In this document: piece by piece, positions 22,639-28,321 of the stretch
How the letters are laid out: every line of letters starts with the position of its first letter
Numbering within the stretch: position 1 is the stretch's first letter
Virus record (IMG/VR): IMGVR_UViG_3300035130_000023
Coordinates: 1 to 28,321 of that record
Source of the DNA: a virus
Strand: one strand, 5' to 3'
Length of the DNA: 28,321 nt
Notes under the pieces: generated by a model
Database searches by the model: none
Told to the model about the DNA's origin: nothing
The model's input: only the letters and a program-made list of their open reading frames with translations
Program-made: the position numbers and the translations under genes

Positions 22639-23326
22639 GCAAAAGGCTCCGTATTTTCCCTTTTACTATCGGGACTTTTGGCACGCTGTCCGTCACATGA
22701 CGAAGGAGGAAACGCACGACTATTTGTTTCTGTTATGTGAGCAAGCGGATAGTGCTACCGGAAGCATCTCTCATAAAATTTGGGATAAGCTGAAACCCTG
22801 CGAAGAAATTGCGGAAAAGTTCGAGCTTGACCTTAACGGATATTTCAATGTTCGTATGAGAGACATACTACATAAAAGAAGTTCCTTTATCGAGTCCCGT
22901 AAGGCAAACCTTATGGGAACTCATAAGGGTTCCCGTATGGAAAAGAGAAAAGAGAAAACAGAAAAAGGAAATAAGAATACGGATAATGAAAAGGGAAAAT
23001 TGAAAAATAAAACTCCCGATCCACCATTAGTTTATCCTTTTACTGACGAACTATTCCTGAACCGCTGGACAGCTTGGCGTGAGTATAAGCAAGAGCAGTT
23101 CAGATTCACTTATAAACCACGAGGAGAGCAAGCCGCCCTGAAATTGATCGGTGAGCTCAGTAAAGGTTCCGTACAGGTTGCGGTAGCTATTATTGAGCAG
23201 TCGATGGCGAATGGCTGGAAAGGTTTTTTCGAGTTGAATAGCAACGGGAAGCCTGATCAGAAAGCTATCTCCGATGGCGTAGATGAAATCCTCAAAAAAC
23301 ATGGAGTCGATCATGGCAGAACTTAG
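22631..23326 (+). CDS. DUF1376-type phage replication initiation protein
   Basis: 231 residues from the ATG at 22631; the GTG-like upstream extension is unlikely. The N-terminus 'APYFPFYYRDFWHAVRHMTK' and 'ETHDYLFLLCEQADSATGSI' are the DUF1376 signature (winged helix binding the origin). A Lys/Glu/Asn linker follows at about 100-140. The C-terminal domain 'WTAWREYKQEQFRFTYKPRG' then 'NGWKGFFEL' resembles DnaT/DnaB-loader domains of replisome organisers. It probably brings in the host helicase. It overlaps the next gene. Confidence 0.65.
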   Translation: MNKQKAPYFPFYYRDFWHAVRHMTKEETHDYLFLLCEQADSATGSISHKIWDKLKPCEEIAEKFELDLNGYFNVRMRDILHKRSSFIESRKANLMGTHKGSRMEKRKEKTEKGNKNTDNEKGKLKNKTPDPPLVYPFTDELFLNRWTAWREYKQEQFRFTYKPRGEQAALKLIGELSKGSVQVAVAIIEQSMANGWKGFFELNSNGKPDQKAISDGVDEILKKHGVDHGRT

Positions 23327-23777
23327 AAAGAAAGACGACCAGCTGGATTTTTATAATCGTAAGCTGAAAGAATCCGACCGAGAAAACTGGGTCGAGTTTA
23401 TTACTGCTATCGTGCTTGAACTGATGCAGCTCAATTTACAGAACCTCCCGGATCCCGGAATTATCGTGAAAATGTCGGAGAGGCTTTACGGCCTCCTCAA
23501 AACACGATGGCCCGGAGTGACGAAGGATCAGTTTTATCGAACCCTGCATCACGGCTATACGAAGCAAGGCTCTTATGGAAATTTCCGGGTAACGTACCCG
23601 CTTTTGGCAAACTGGGTTTTATATCATCAGCAGATGAATAAACCTAAAACGGAGAAAGAACCAACTCCCGCCCTTCATGAGCAAGCGAAAGATATCATGA
23701 CGGGATTAGCTGAATACCGAAAGCGAGTTGAGGCCGGAGAGTATAAACCGGAAGGACGTGGGGGCAAATCTCCATAA
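23313..23777 (+). CDS. Hypothetical replication-adjacent protein
   Basis: 154 residues from the ATG at 23313; ATGs at 23301 and 23283 would add 4 or 10 residues. It overlaps the replication protein by 14 bp. Helical, charged, with 'FITAIVLELMQLNLQNLPDP' and 'WPGVTKDQFYRTLHHGYTK'. This style is shared by several phage loader or accessory proteins, but I cannot place it. Operon position suggests it assists the initiator. Confidence 0.45.
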   Translation: MAELRKKDDQLDFYNRKLKESDRENWVEFITAIVLELMQLNLQNLPDPGIIVKMSERLYGLLKTRWPGVTKDQFYRTLHHGYTKQGSYGNFRVTYPLLANWVLYHQQMNKPKTEKEPTPALHEQAKDIMTGLAEYRKRVEAGEYKPEGRGGKSP

Positions 23778-23790
23778 TAATCTGGTAAAA

Positions 23791-23955
23791 ATGAAAACGG
23801 AAATGATCAAGGAACTGAACCTCAACGATACTGGTCGGGGTGACTTGTTCGAGATAATAGATCGTTATCTAAAGTATGCGATAACGGTAGGCTACGAAAA
23901 AGCCATGTCGGACTTGGCGCAGGGAATTGATACGATTCCGCTTTCGTTTGATTAA
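23791..23955 (+). CDS. Small helical hypothetical protein
   Basis: 54 residues starting at the ATG 23791; earlier starts fall inside the previous gene. It reads MKTEMIKELNLNDTGRGDLF and DRYLKYAITVGYEKAMSDL, which predicts helices. The final gene before a strong terminator at 23983, so it closes the replication operon. Function unknown. Confidence 0.5.
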   Translation: MKTEMIKELNLNDTGRGDLFEIIDRYLKYAITVGYEKAMSDLAQGIDTIPLSFD

Positions 23956-23982
23956 CTTGCAAATGGTTCTTTCTTCAAGACG

Positions 23983-24027
23983 GAGGGAGTGGGCGCGGGG
24001 TTTCCCCGAAAGCCGCTCCCTTTTTTT
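23983..24027 (+). terminator. Strong intrinsic terminator
   Basis: GGGAGTGG (23985-23992) pairs with CCGCTCCC (24013-24020, one G-T pair), enclosing CGGGG-TTT-CCCCG (about 23996-24008). It is followed by seven T. It closes the replication operon. Confidence 0.8.
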
Positions 24028-24254
24028 ATCGGCATACTTGTAATCTGTTTAGCGTACCTGAGAGTTCACCTCAAAACACCCCTGTCGGTCGATTCCAGGG
24101 GGCATACGTGGACTTTCTCACCGGAGTGGTATATTATATCCACTCTGATACTGCGACTGAATTTCGGGCTTAAAACGGGTCTGGTGAAAGGGTGAAAAAA
24201 AGCGACTGTTTATAACGGGTTTTGTGGTTTAATATTTTCATCGTAAATTGCGGT
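24028..24254 (+). other. Non-coding stretch with hairpins and a possible promoter
   Basis: I see no convincing gene. It holds the hairpin CCCCTG/CAGGGG (24079-24101) and a second, GAGTGG with CCACTC (24124-24145), neither with a T tail. TTTG at 24221-24224, exactly 19 bases, then TAAATTGC at 24244 is a weak promoter match just upstream of the ATG at 24255, which could produce a nearly leaderless mRNA. Confidence 0.35.
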
Positions 24255-24596
24255 ATGGAAAAACTTGCGGAAACCATACGGAGAAATAAGAAAGACGTTT
24301 TCGAGTATCGGCTGGTAAAGCGGAACGATAACGTTGCGATGTTTGCCCAGTGGTATCTGGATTGCGACGAACCCCGGATTGTGGCTTACGAGGTATTCTT
24401 TATCCGTAAGCAAAAACCTAAAACGAGAACTATCCCCGGACACGGAGAGGTCGAATATCATGCGAAGGAACTCTTTCCGAGGGACGAGGATTTCGGATAT
24501 TCGGCATGGTCGATTACTGATGTAAAAAGGGCCGACGAGAAATTTGAGGAGCTTACCCGTCGAGCCTATTATGCTTATAAAGCAATGCGGAATTAA
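24255..24596 (+). CDS. Hypothetical protein
   Basis: 113 residues from the ATG at 24255, preferred over the GTG-like upstream start because MEKLAETIRRNKKDVFEYRL looks like a normal N-terminus. Mixed composition; 'MFAQWYLDCDEPRIVAYEVF' and 'FIRKQKPKTRTIPGHGEVEY' predict beta strands. First gene of the right-hand block. No family recognised. Confidence 0.5.
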   Translation: MEKLAETIRRNKKDVFEYRLVKRNDNVAMFAQWYLDCDEPRIVAYEVFFIRKQKPKTRTIPGHGEVEYHAKELFPRDEDFGYSAWSITDVKRADEKFEELTRRAYYAYKAMRN

Positions 24597-24599
24597 AAA

Positions 24600-24929
24600 A
24601 TGAACGGACTGGACGAAGAAGGATATCCGACCGAAGAATATTTGCAATTCATACGGGATTATGAACCGACGAAATTGCCGATTATGGAAATGGTATCAAT
24701 AATCTGCGAGAATTGGTATTACGGCGATTGGGGCTGGCGATTGAAAAGAAAGTACCGAGGGATAAGGAAACTCGAACTACATACCGGGGGCTGGTCCGGT
24801 AATGAAGATATAATCGCTGCGATAAAGTCGAATATCTATCTGACCCACTTTACTATGCGCCACGTTGCATGGGAAACGGGAGGACACTTTTATTTTGAAA
24901 TAACTGTAAGATCGGGGCCGAGTGAATAA
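24600..24929 (+). CDS. Hypothetical protein
   Basis: 109 residues, starting 4 bp after the previous stop, rich in Trp and Tyr (CENWYYGDWGWRLKRKYRGI). 'LELHTGGWSGNEDIIAAI' and 'THFTMRHVAWETGGHFYFEI' look like a small alpha/beta domain with conserved-looking His and Gly. A similar layout occurs in small phage proteins, but I cannot name a family. Its end overlaps the tiny frame at 24922. Confidence 0.5.
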   Translation: MNGLDEEGYPTEEYLQFIRDYEPTKLPIMEMVSIICENWYYGDWGWRLKRKYRGIRKLELHTGGWSGNEDIIAAIKSNIYLTHFTMRHVAWETGGHFYFEITVRSGPSE

Positions 24930-25017
24930 GGCGGATTCCATATTAAAAGGTCTGGACTTGAAAACCCTGCCGCCCAGTGCCCAAAGAGGCGAACCCGGAA
25001 ATGCCCTTGAAATATAA
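24922..25017 (+). CDS. Very small hypothetical protein (GTG start)
   Basis: 31 residues from a GTG overlapping the previous stop by 8 bp. Sequence NKADSILKGLDLKTLPPSAQ followed by RGEPGNALEI. The coupling and natural composition argue for a real peptide, the size against. Confidence 0.3.
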   Translation: MNKADSILKGLDLKTLPPSAQRGEPGNALEI

Positions 25018-25035
25018 TACCCGGGATTTTAAATC

Positions 25036-25224
25036 ATGGAAAAACGAAAAGTCTTAAAAAAGAACCTGAAGAAATGCGGGGGCGTACTGATCCCGGATAT
25101 CAGAAAATATAAAAGGAGGCCATGCGAACGGTGTAAAAGGTTCCGGCAGGGAGAACCAGCACTCGTATCTACGCTGGCTTGGAATCATCAAGTCGAAGAA
25201 TATACTTGCGAATTATGGTTATAA
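25036..25224 (+). CDS. Small Cys-containing basic protein
   Basis: 62 residues, with leader GGGATTTTAAATC before the ATG at 25036. N-terminal Lys-rich (EKRKVLKKNLKKCGGV) and a C-x2-C pair in RRPCERCKRFRQGEP, with single Cys residues near positions 14 and 59, so a zinc site is possible. Overlaps the next gene by 10 bp. Function unknown. Confidence 0.45.
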   Translation: MEKRKVLKKNLKKCGGVLIPDIRKYKRRPCERCKRFRQGEPALVSTLAWNHQVEEYTCELWL

Positions 25225-25439
25225 TTTTGGACACGACAGAAGGTAAATCGTATCATTTCAAAACCAGAAAGGATGCGGGGAATTTTGCAGGGGTGACGCA
25301 ACCGACCCTCCGGGGCTGGCTGGCTCACCCTTTTTTTTTGTATAAAAGTTTTATCATTACAGAATCGAATCATGAAAAGATTAGCGAAACGAAAAAAATC
25401 CTTAACGGTAAGGCTATTCGGCATCGAGTTAACGTATAA
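25215..25439 (+). CDS. Small helix-turn-helix-like DNA-binding protein
   Basis: 74 residues from the ATG at 25215; an upstream start at 25179 lies inside the previous gene. A short strand (MVIILDTTEGKSYHFKTR) precedes KDAGNFAGVTQPTLRGWL, which reads as a helix-turn-helix of the kind used by small phage regulators and homing-endonuclease-associated domains. The C-terminal part is Lys-rich. It may regulate the neighbouring block. Overlap with the frame at 25372 is unusually large (68 bp). Confidence 0.45.
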   Translation: MVIILDTTEGKSYHFKTRKDAGNFAGVTQPTLRGWLAHPFFLYKSFIITESNHEKISETKKILNGKAIRHRVNV

Positions 25440-25506
25440 CCCTCCGGGGAACCGCCCGATCTGGTACCGATCCGTTCCATTTAAAACTCTGAATCATGTC
25501 CAGTAA
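25372..25506 (+). CDS. Small basic hypothetical protein
   Basis: 44 residues from the ATG at 25372. Strongly basic N-terminus (KRLAKRKKSLTVRLFG) and a tail with Trp and Tyr (NRPIWYRSVPFKTLNHVQ). It overlaps the preceding gene by 68 bp, which speaks against one of the two. It overlaps the next gene by 11 bp. Confidence 0.35.
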   Translation: MKRLAKRKKSLTVRLFGIELTYNPPGNRPIWYRSVPFKTLNHVQ

Positions 25507-25624
25507 TTACAGATATGAGGAACCCAGAAACGTTGAGGGGTGCCGGGGATGTGCCGCCCTTTTTTTAGTGGTGGCAATAGTCGTCGTTACTCTAACAGTC
25601 CTGGCATTGACAAATGCGATTTAA
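25496..25624 (+). CDS. Single-span membrane miniprotein
   Basis: 42 residues, starting at an ATG with the recurrent leader TTTAAAACTCTGAATC. The hydrophilic N-terminus (SSNYRYEEPRNVEG) contains two Cys in GCRGC, followed by a hydrophobic stretch, AALFLVVAIVVVTLTVLALT, which should span the membrane once. No lipobox or holin-like charge pattern is certain. Candidates are a superinfection-exclusion protein, holin accessory or membrane anchor. The homologous element copy 2 begins inside its last codons. Confidence 0.5.
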   Translation: MSSNYRYEEPRNVEGCRGCAALFLVVAIVVVTLTVLALTNAI

Positions 25625-25722
25625 GGGGCCAAAGCGAGCCATACAGCGACTTTCACCAAGGAGCGGTAGGATAGCATACCCCCGATAGAGAACGGCTAAA
25701 CGACTTAAACTCAGGTAGTTAT
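25617..25722 (+). repeat. Structured non-coding element, copy 2
   Basis: Homologue of 17311-17418; the alignment is given there. It begins at the end of the membrane miniprotein gene and runs to the ATG of the ParB-like gene at 25721, so it occupies the whole 5' leader of that gene. It keeps CCAAAGCGAGCCATAC, a GGTA/TACC hairpin and a CCG/CGG hairpin. It could be a cis-acting leader RNA, a small RNA, or a binding site for the ParB-like protein. Confidence 0.55.
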
Positions 25723-26467
25723 GAAGGTAAAAATTGACGACCTCATTCTGAATGAAAAGAATCCGAGGACGATAAGCATGGAGCAATTCGATAAATTGAA
25801 AAAGTCGATACAGGAATTTCCTGAAATGATGGAACTGCGACCGATAGTTATTGACGAGGACGGGATCGTTCTGGGAGGGAATATGCGACTGCGGGTTTTA
25901 AAAGTAATGGAGTATAAAGAAATTCCAGCGGAATGGGTAAAGAAAGCCAGCGAATTGACTGAGGAGCAAAAGAAAGAATTTATTATCAGGGATAACGTGC
26001 CAAGTGGCGAATGGGATTGGGACATACTTGCGAATGAATGGGAGATAACCGACCTCGAGGATTGGGGCGTAACCGTTCCCACGATAAAAAATACAGACCT
26101 CCTTTCCGGCCTTGAATACGACCCGCTTTATTATGAGCCTAAAGACAGGCCCGATATTAAACTCCGTGACTGCGTAAACCTTGAAAAGTTTAATGCGAAG
26201 GTCGAAGCCTTGAACGAATATGATCTGACGGAGGAGGAGAAAGAAACCCTCAAGCTATTTGCCTATCGGTTTATTAAAATCGACTTTGAAAACGTGGCGA
26301 ACTTTTATTCCTTTCAGGCCAGCGAAGAGATGCAGAAAGCTATTGAAAGGCTCAGGCTCGTACTGACGGATAACGGTATTGCTGGATTTATCGAGGACGA
26401 TCTTTTAAAAATCCTGAGTATAACGGACTACGAATTTAAAAACCCTGACGAGCTGGCCGATGATTGA
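25721..26467 (+). CDS. ParB-like nuclease-domain protein
   Basis: 248 residues. The N-terminal MKVKIDDLILNEKNPRTISM with NPR at 14-16, then 'LRPIVIDEDGIVLGGNMRLRVL' (GGNMRLR at 52-58), is a ParB/sulfiredoxin-fold domain, a CTP/nucleotide-binding and occasionally nuclease-like fold common next to phage methylases and terminases. The rest is acidic and helical, without a recognised DNA-methylase motif. It overlaps the glycosyltransferase by 8 bp, so they are made together. It may be a partition, packaging or DNA-modification partner. Confidence 0.65.
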   Translation: MKVKIDDLILNEKNPRTISMEQFDKLKKSIQEFPEMMELRPIVIDEDGIVLGGNMRLRVLKVMEYKEIPAEWVKKASELTEEQKKEFIIRDNVPSGEWDWDILANEWEITDLEDWGVTVPTIKNTDLLSGLEYDPLYYEPKDRPDIKLRDCVNLEKFNAKVEALNEYDLTEEEKETLKLFAYRFIKIDFENVANFYSFQASEEMQKAIERLRLVLTDNGIAGFIEDDLLKILSITDYEFKNPDELADD

Positions 26468-27392
26468 TATATTTATCCCGAGCTACCACCGACCGGATAA
26501 TCTGAAAACGGTTCAGTACTTTGTAAAGAATAACTACGACGTATCGAAACTCCATGTCGTCGTGGATGACGAGGCCGACGATATTGAGGAGTATAAGGCA
26601 CAGGCGAAAAAGATCGGCTTTAAACTCCACGTATTCAATATGGCTGAATCGATTGCGAGATTTGACTACGTACACAGGCCCAGCGTATCGAGGAGGTCGG
26701 GAGGACAGGCCAGAAATATGTTTTATGAAATAGCCAGGAAAGAAAAGATCAGCTTTTACTTGGTTATGGATGACGATACGAATACCTTCCAGACCAGACC
26801 GTTCTCCGTTTATATTGAAATATCCCAGATCGAGGATGTGATAAAAGTATTCGATGCGATAAAGGAATTTATGCAGAGGCAAAAAATCGGGTGCTTTGGA
26901 CTGAGCCAGACGGGCGACCTCTTTATGAGAACCGATACGAGACTCCTCCGTAAAAAAGTTATGAACACCACCTTCATAAACAGTAAGTTTATCTACCGGG
27001 GCGAGAAAGGGGTACAGGATAACGATACCTCGCAATTCGTAGGGATAATGAACGAGGGCTATTTTACCGGGAGCCTTATCAGCGGGATAGTATTACAGCA
27101 GGTGGCGAGTGCGTCTGCAAAAGGAGGGCTTACCGACCTTTACAACGAATTGAAACTCCTTAACAAATCTCTGGTCGTGCCGATCCAGTTCCCCAGTTGC
27201 GTGTTTGCTGAAAAGCAAGTCATGAACGGGAATAGGCTACACCATAAAATCCGATACCGATATTTGGCTCCCTGCCTGATGAAAGGGAAACGCTCGAATA
27301 TCGCTTGGAATACCTATCCGGAGGACGTGCCATTTACGAATGAACCCAAGCGACCCCATGCCAGAAAAAAGAAAAAGTCAGAAGCAGATTAA
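26460..27392 (+). CDS. GT-A-like glycosyltransferase (TET-associated type possible)
   Basis: 310 residues. IDIFIPSYHRPDNLKTVQYF at the start is a nucleotide-sugar-binding Rossmann start, 'LHVVVDDEADDIEEY' follows, and FYLVMDDDTNTF has a DDD triplet at 104-106, the DxD metal-binding site of GT-A enzymes. RSGGQARN (79-86) is a further conserved-looking loop. The C-terminus is very basic (HARKKKKSEAD). The order with a ParB-like gene and terminase is reminiscent of phages whose DNA bases carry sugars (TAGT family), so the acceptor may be modified phage DNA. Protein glycosylation or another sugar acceptor remains possible. Confidence 0.65.
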   Translation: MIDIFIPSYHRPDNLKTVQYFVKNNYDVSKLHVVVDDEADDIEEYKAQAKKIGFKLHVFNMAESIARFDYVHRPSVSRRSGGQARNMFYEIARKEKISFYLVMDDDTNTFQTRPFSVYIEISQIEDVIKVFDAIKEFMQRQKIGCFGLSQTGDLFMRTDTRLLRKKVMNTTFINSKFIYRGEKGVQDNDTSQFVGIMNEGYFTGSLISGIVLQQVASASAKGGLTDLYNELKLLNKSLVVPIQFPSCVFAEKQVMNGNRLHHKIRYRYLAPCLMKGKRSNIAWNTYPEDVPFTNEPKRPHARKKKKSEAD

Positions 27393-27783
27393 GGAGGCAC
27401 AGCTGGCACAGCAAAAAAAAGCGTACCTCGATGCTCTCGAAAAATCTCTCGGAGTGGTAACGACTGCCTGTAAAAATACCGGGATCCCGAGGAGGACGTT
27501 TTATAACTGGTTATCGAATGACGAGGAGTTTGCGAAGGAGGTTAACGACATGAAGGAAATCGCCCTCGATTATGCTGAGAGCAAACTACATGCCCGGATA
27601 ACTGAGGGGAGCGATACAGCGATTATCTTCTTTCTGAAAACTCAGGGTAAGTCCCGGGGATATATCGAGAGGTCGGAAATTGCTAACGTGACCGAACCAG
27701 CATTTATTGTTAAGCCTGAACAGAAGGGCGTTTTAAAAGTTTTGAAAACGATTGACGAGAGAAATAAAAAGGCCGGAGCTTGA
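27358..27783 (+). CDS. terS: Terminase small subunit
   Basis: 141 residues from the ATG at 27358; the ATG at 27340 lies within the glycosyltransferase gene and would add six residues. A Lys/Gln-rich start, then a helix-turn-helix, 'SLGVVTTACKNTGIPRRTFY' followed by NWLSNDEEFAKEV, the homeodomain-like layout of phBC6A51-type small terminases. 'DTAIIFFLKTQGKSRGYIE' is typical of the oligomerisation part. It binds the packaging site and directs the large subunit. It overlaps terL by 32 bp. Confidence 0.75.
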   Translation: MPEKRKSQKQIKEAQLAQQKKAYLDALEKSLGVVTTACKNTGIPRRTFYNWLSNDEEFAKEVNDMKEIALDYAESKLHARITEGSDTAIIFFLKTQGKSRGYIERSEIANVTEPAFIVKPEQKGVLKVLKTIDERNKKAGA

Positions 27784-28321
27784 CTTTGATACGACTATCG
27801 TATTCGACCAGTTGGCACAGTACATGGAATCCCGTGTCGTGTGCCTGTACGGTGGATCGAGTTCGAGCAAGACTATCTCTGCGTTGCAGTATCTCACCCT
27901 CATTGCTGAAAGGAGCCTCGAACCTCTGATTATTACCGTTATCGGTGAATCCCTCCCCGTAATTAAAAGATCGGTTTATCGTGATTGGCAGAGGATCGTA
28001 ATGCGGGAAAGGTATAACCCGGATCGGTTTAATAAGAACGATAATACGTACTATTTTGGAAGGGGCTCGATCTTGCAGTTTATCCCTGCGGATGACGAGG
28101 CTCGGTTTTTTGCGATGCGTCACGACTACGTTCTGATTGACGAGGCTTATAATATCTCGAAGGGAATCTTTGATCAGGTGGAAATCCGAACCCGCCTGCA
28201 GATTCTCTTAACGTGGAATCCGGTTGCGCCTTTCTGGGCTACGAAACTTGAGGACGAGAGGTCGGACGTTGTAGTGATCCACGCCACGTATAAAGATAAT
28301 CCTTACCTCGACCAGCATATT
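27752..28321 (+). CDS. terL: Terminase large subunit, N-terminal part (3' truncated)
   Basis: 190 codons, open to the window end. The only suitable start is TTG at 27752, after two in-frame stops at 27734 and 27743, giving (M)TREIKRPELDFDTTIVF. The Walker A GGSSSSKT lies at 34-41; a Ser replaces the Gly before the usual Lys-Thr. Walker B YVLIDEA is at 126-132, followed by a coupling motif 'LLTWNP' near 152. This is the ATPase motor of DNA packaging. The nuclease domain is beyond the window. Confidence 0.85.
   Translation, partial: MTREIKRPELDFDTTIVFDQLAQYMESRVVCLYGGSSSSKTISALQYLTLIAERSLEPLIITVIGESLPVIKRSVYRDWQRIVMRERYNPDRFNKNDNTYYFGRGSILQFIPADDEARFFAMRHDYVLIDEAYNISKGIFDQVEIRTRLQILLTWNPVAPFWATKLEDERSDVVVIHATYKDNPYLDQHI

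Noticed and set aside
23989-24195. 68-residue open frame on the + strand
   Set aside because: Overlaps the strong terminator at 23983-24027, has an unlikely composition and no leader; regarded as chance.
25219-25229. TAATTTTG match to the -7 promoter box
   Set aside because: No -33 TTTG at the proper spacing and it lies inside overlapping coding sequence; a chance match in A/T-rich DNA.
1-28321. Stop codon reassignment, hinted by a TAG anticodon-like loop at 17793
   Set aside because: TAG ends the genes at 3241, 16683, 17210 and 23326; a UAG anticodon reads CUA (Leu), not the amber codon, so the standard code holds.

Overview
The window is part of the genome of a tailed dsDNA phage, most likely a siphovirus infecting a member of the Bacteroidota. 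The case for a phage is a tape-measure protein, prohead protease, major capsid protein, portal, S74-type tail fibre and both terminase subunits. The case for a Bacteroidota host is the promoter pattern (TAnnTTTG -7 boxes), A/T-rich leaders in place of strong Shine-Dalgarno sequences, and structural proteins that look like Bacteroidetes-phage families. All supported genes lie on the + strand, packed with many 4-15 bp overlaps. TAA, TGA and TAG are all used as stops, so I see no code reassignment. No integrase, repressor, DNA polymerase, endolysin or clear holin is present.

Layout. (1) 1-8.2 kb: tail tip/fibre proteins, a coiled-coil protein, a tail assembly chaperone with a -1 frameshift extension, small connector/tail-completion proteins, two tandem paralogous miniproteins, two large tail-tip/baseplate proteins and the tape measure. 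(2) 8.2-17.2 kb: a promoter, prohead protease with an apparent nested scaffold, major capsid protein, a pair of paralogous structural proteins flanking the portal and connector, a self-cleaving S74 fibre, and three small proteins including one with a histone-like Lys/Ala/Pro tail. The tail-before-head order is atypical. (3) 17.2-17.9 kb: a 667-nt non-coding region with two promoters, terminator-like hairpins, inverted repeats, helically phased 10-bp repeats, a structured repeat element and a tRNA-like gene. (4) 17.9-24.0 kb: early/replication genes, including a DUF932-like protein, an RHH-like mini-regulator, an ERF-family annealing protein, a DUF736-like protein and a DUF1376-type replication protein, with a second tRNA-like sequence and a compact structured RNA or terminator in between. 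(5) 24.0-28.3 kb: small unknown proteins, one of them a membrane miniprotein, then a second copy of the structured repeat directly before a ParB-like gene, a GT-A-like glycosyltransferase, the terminase small subunit and the start of the large subunit, which is cut by the window end.

How they work together. The ERF protein, the replication protein and the ParB-like protein plausibly support genome replication. The glycosyltransferase beside ParB and terminase suggests modified phage DNA or a modified surface. Terminase packages DNA through the portal into the protease-matured head. The chaperone and tape measure build the tail, and the S74 fibre recognises the host. The least explained parts are the non-coding elements: a pair of about 105-nt homologous elements (17311-17418 and 25617-25722), two aberrant tRNA-like RNAs, and a recurrent leader motif before early genes. 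All functional calls come from reading the translated sequence; no database search was run.
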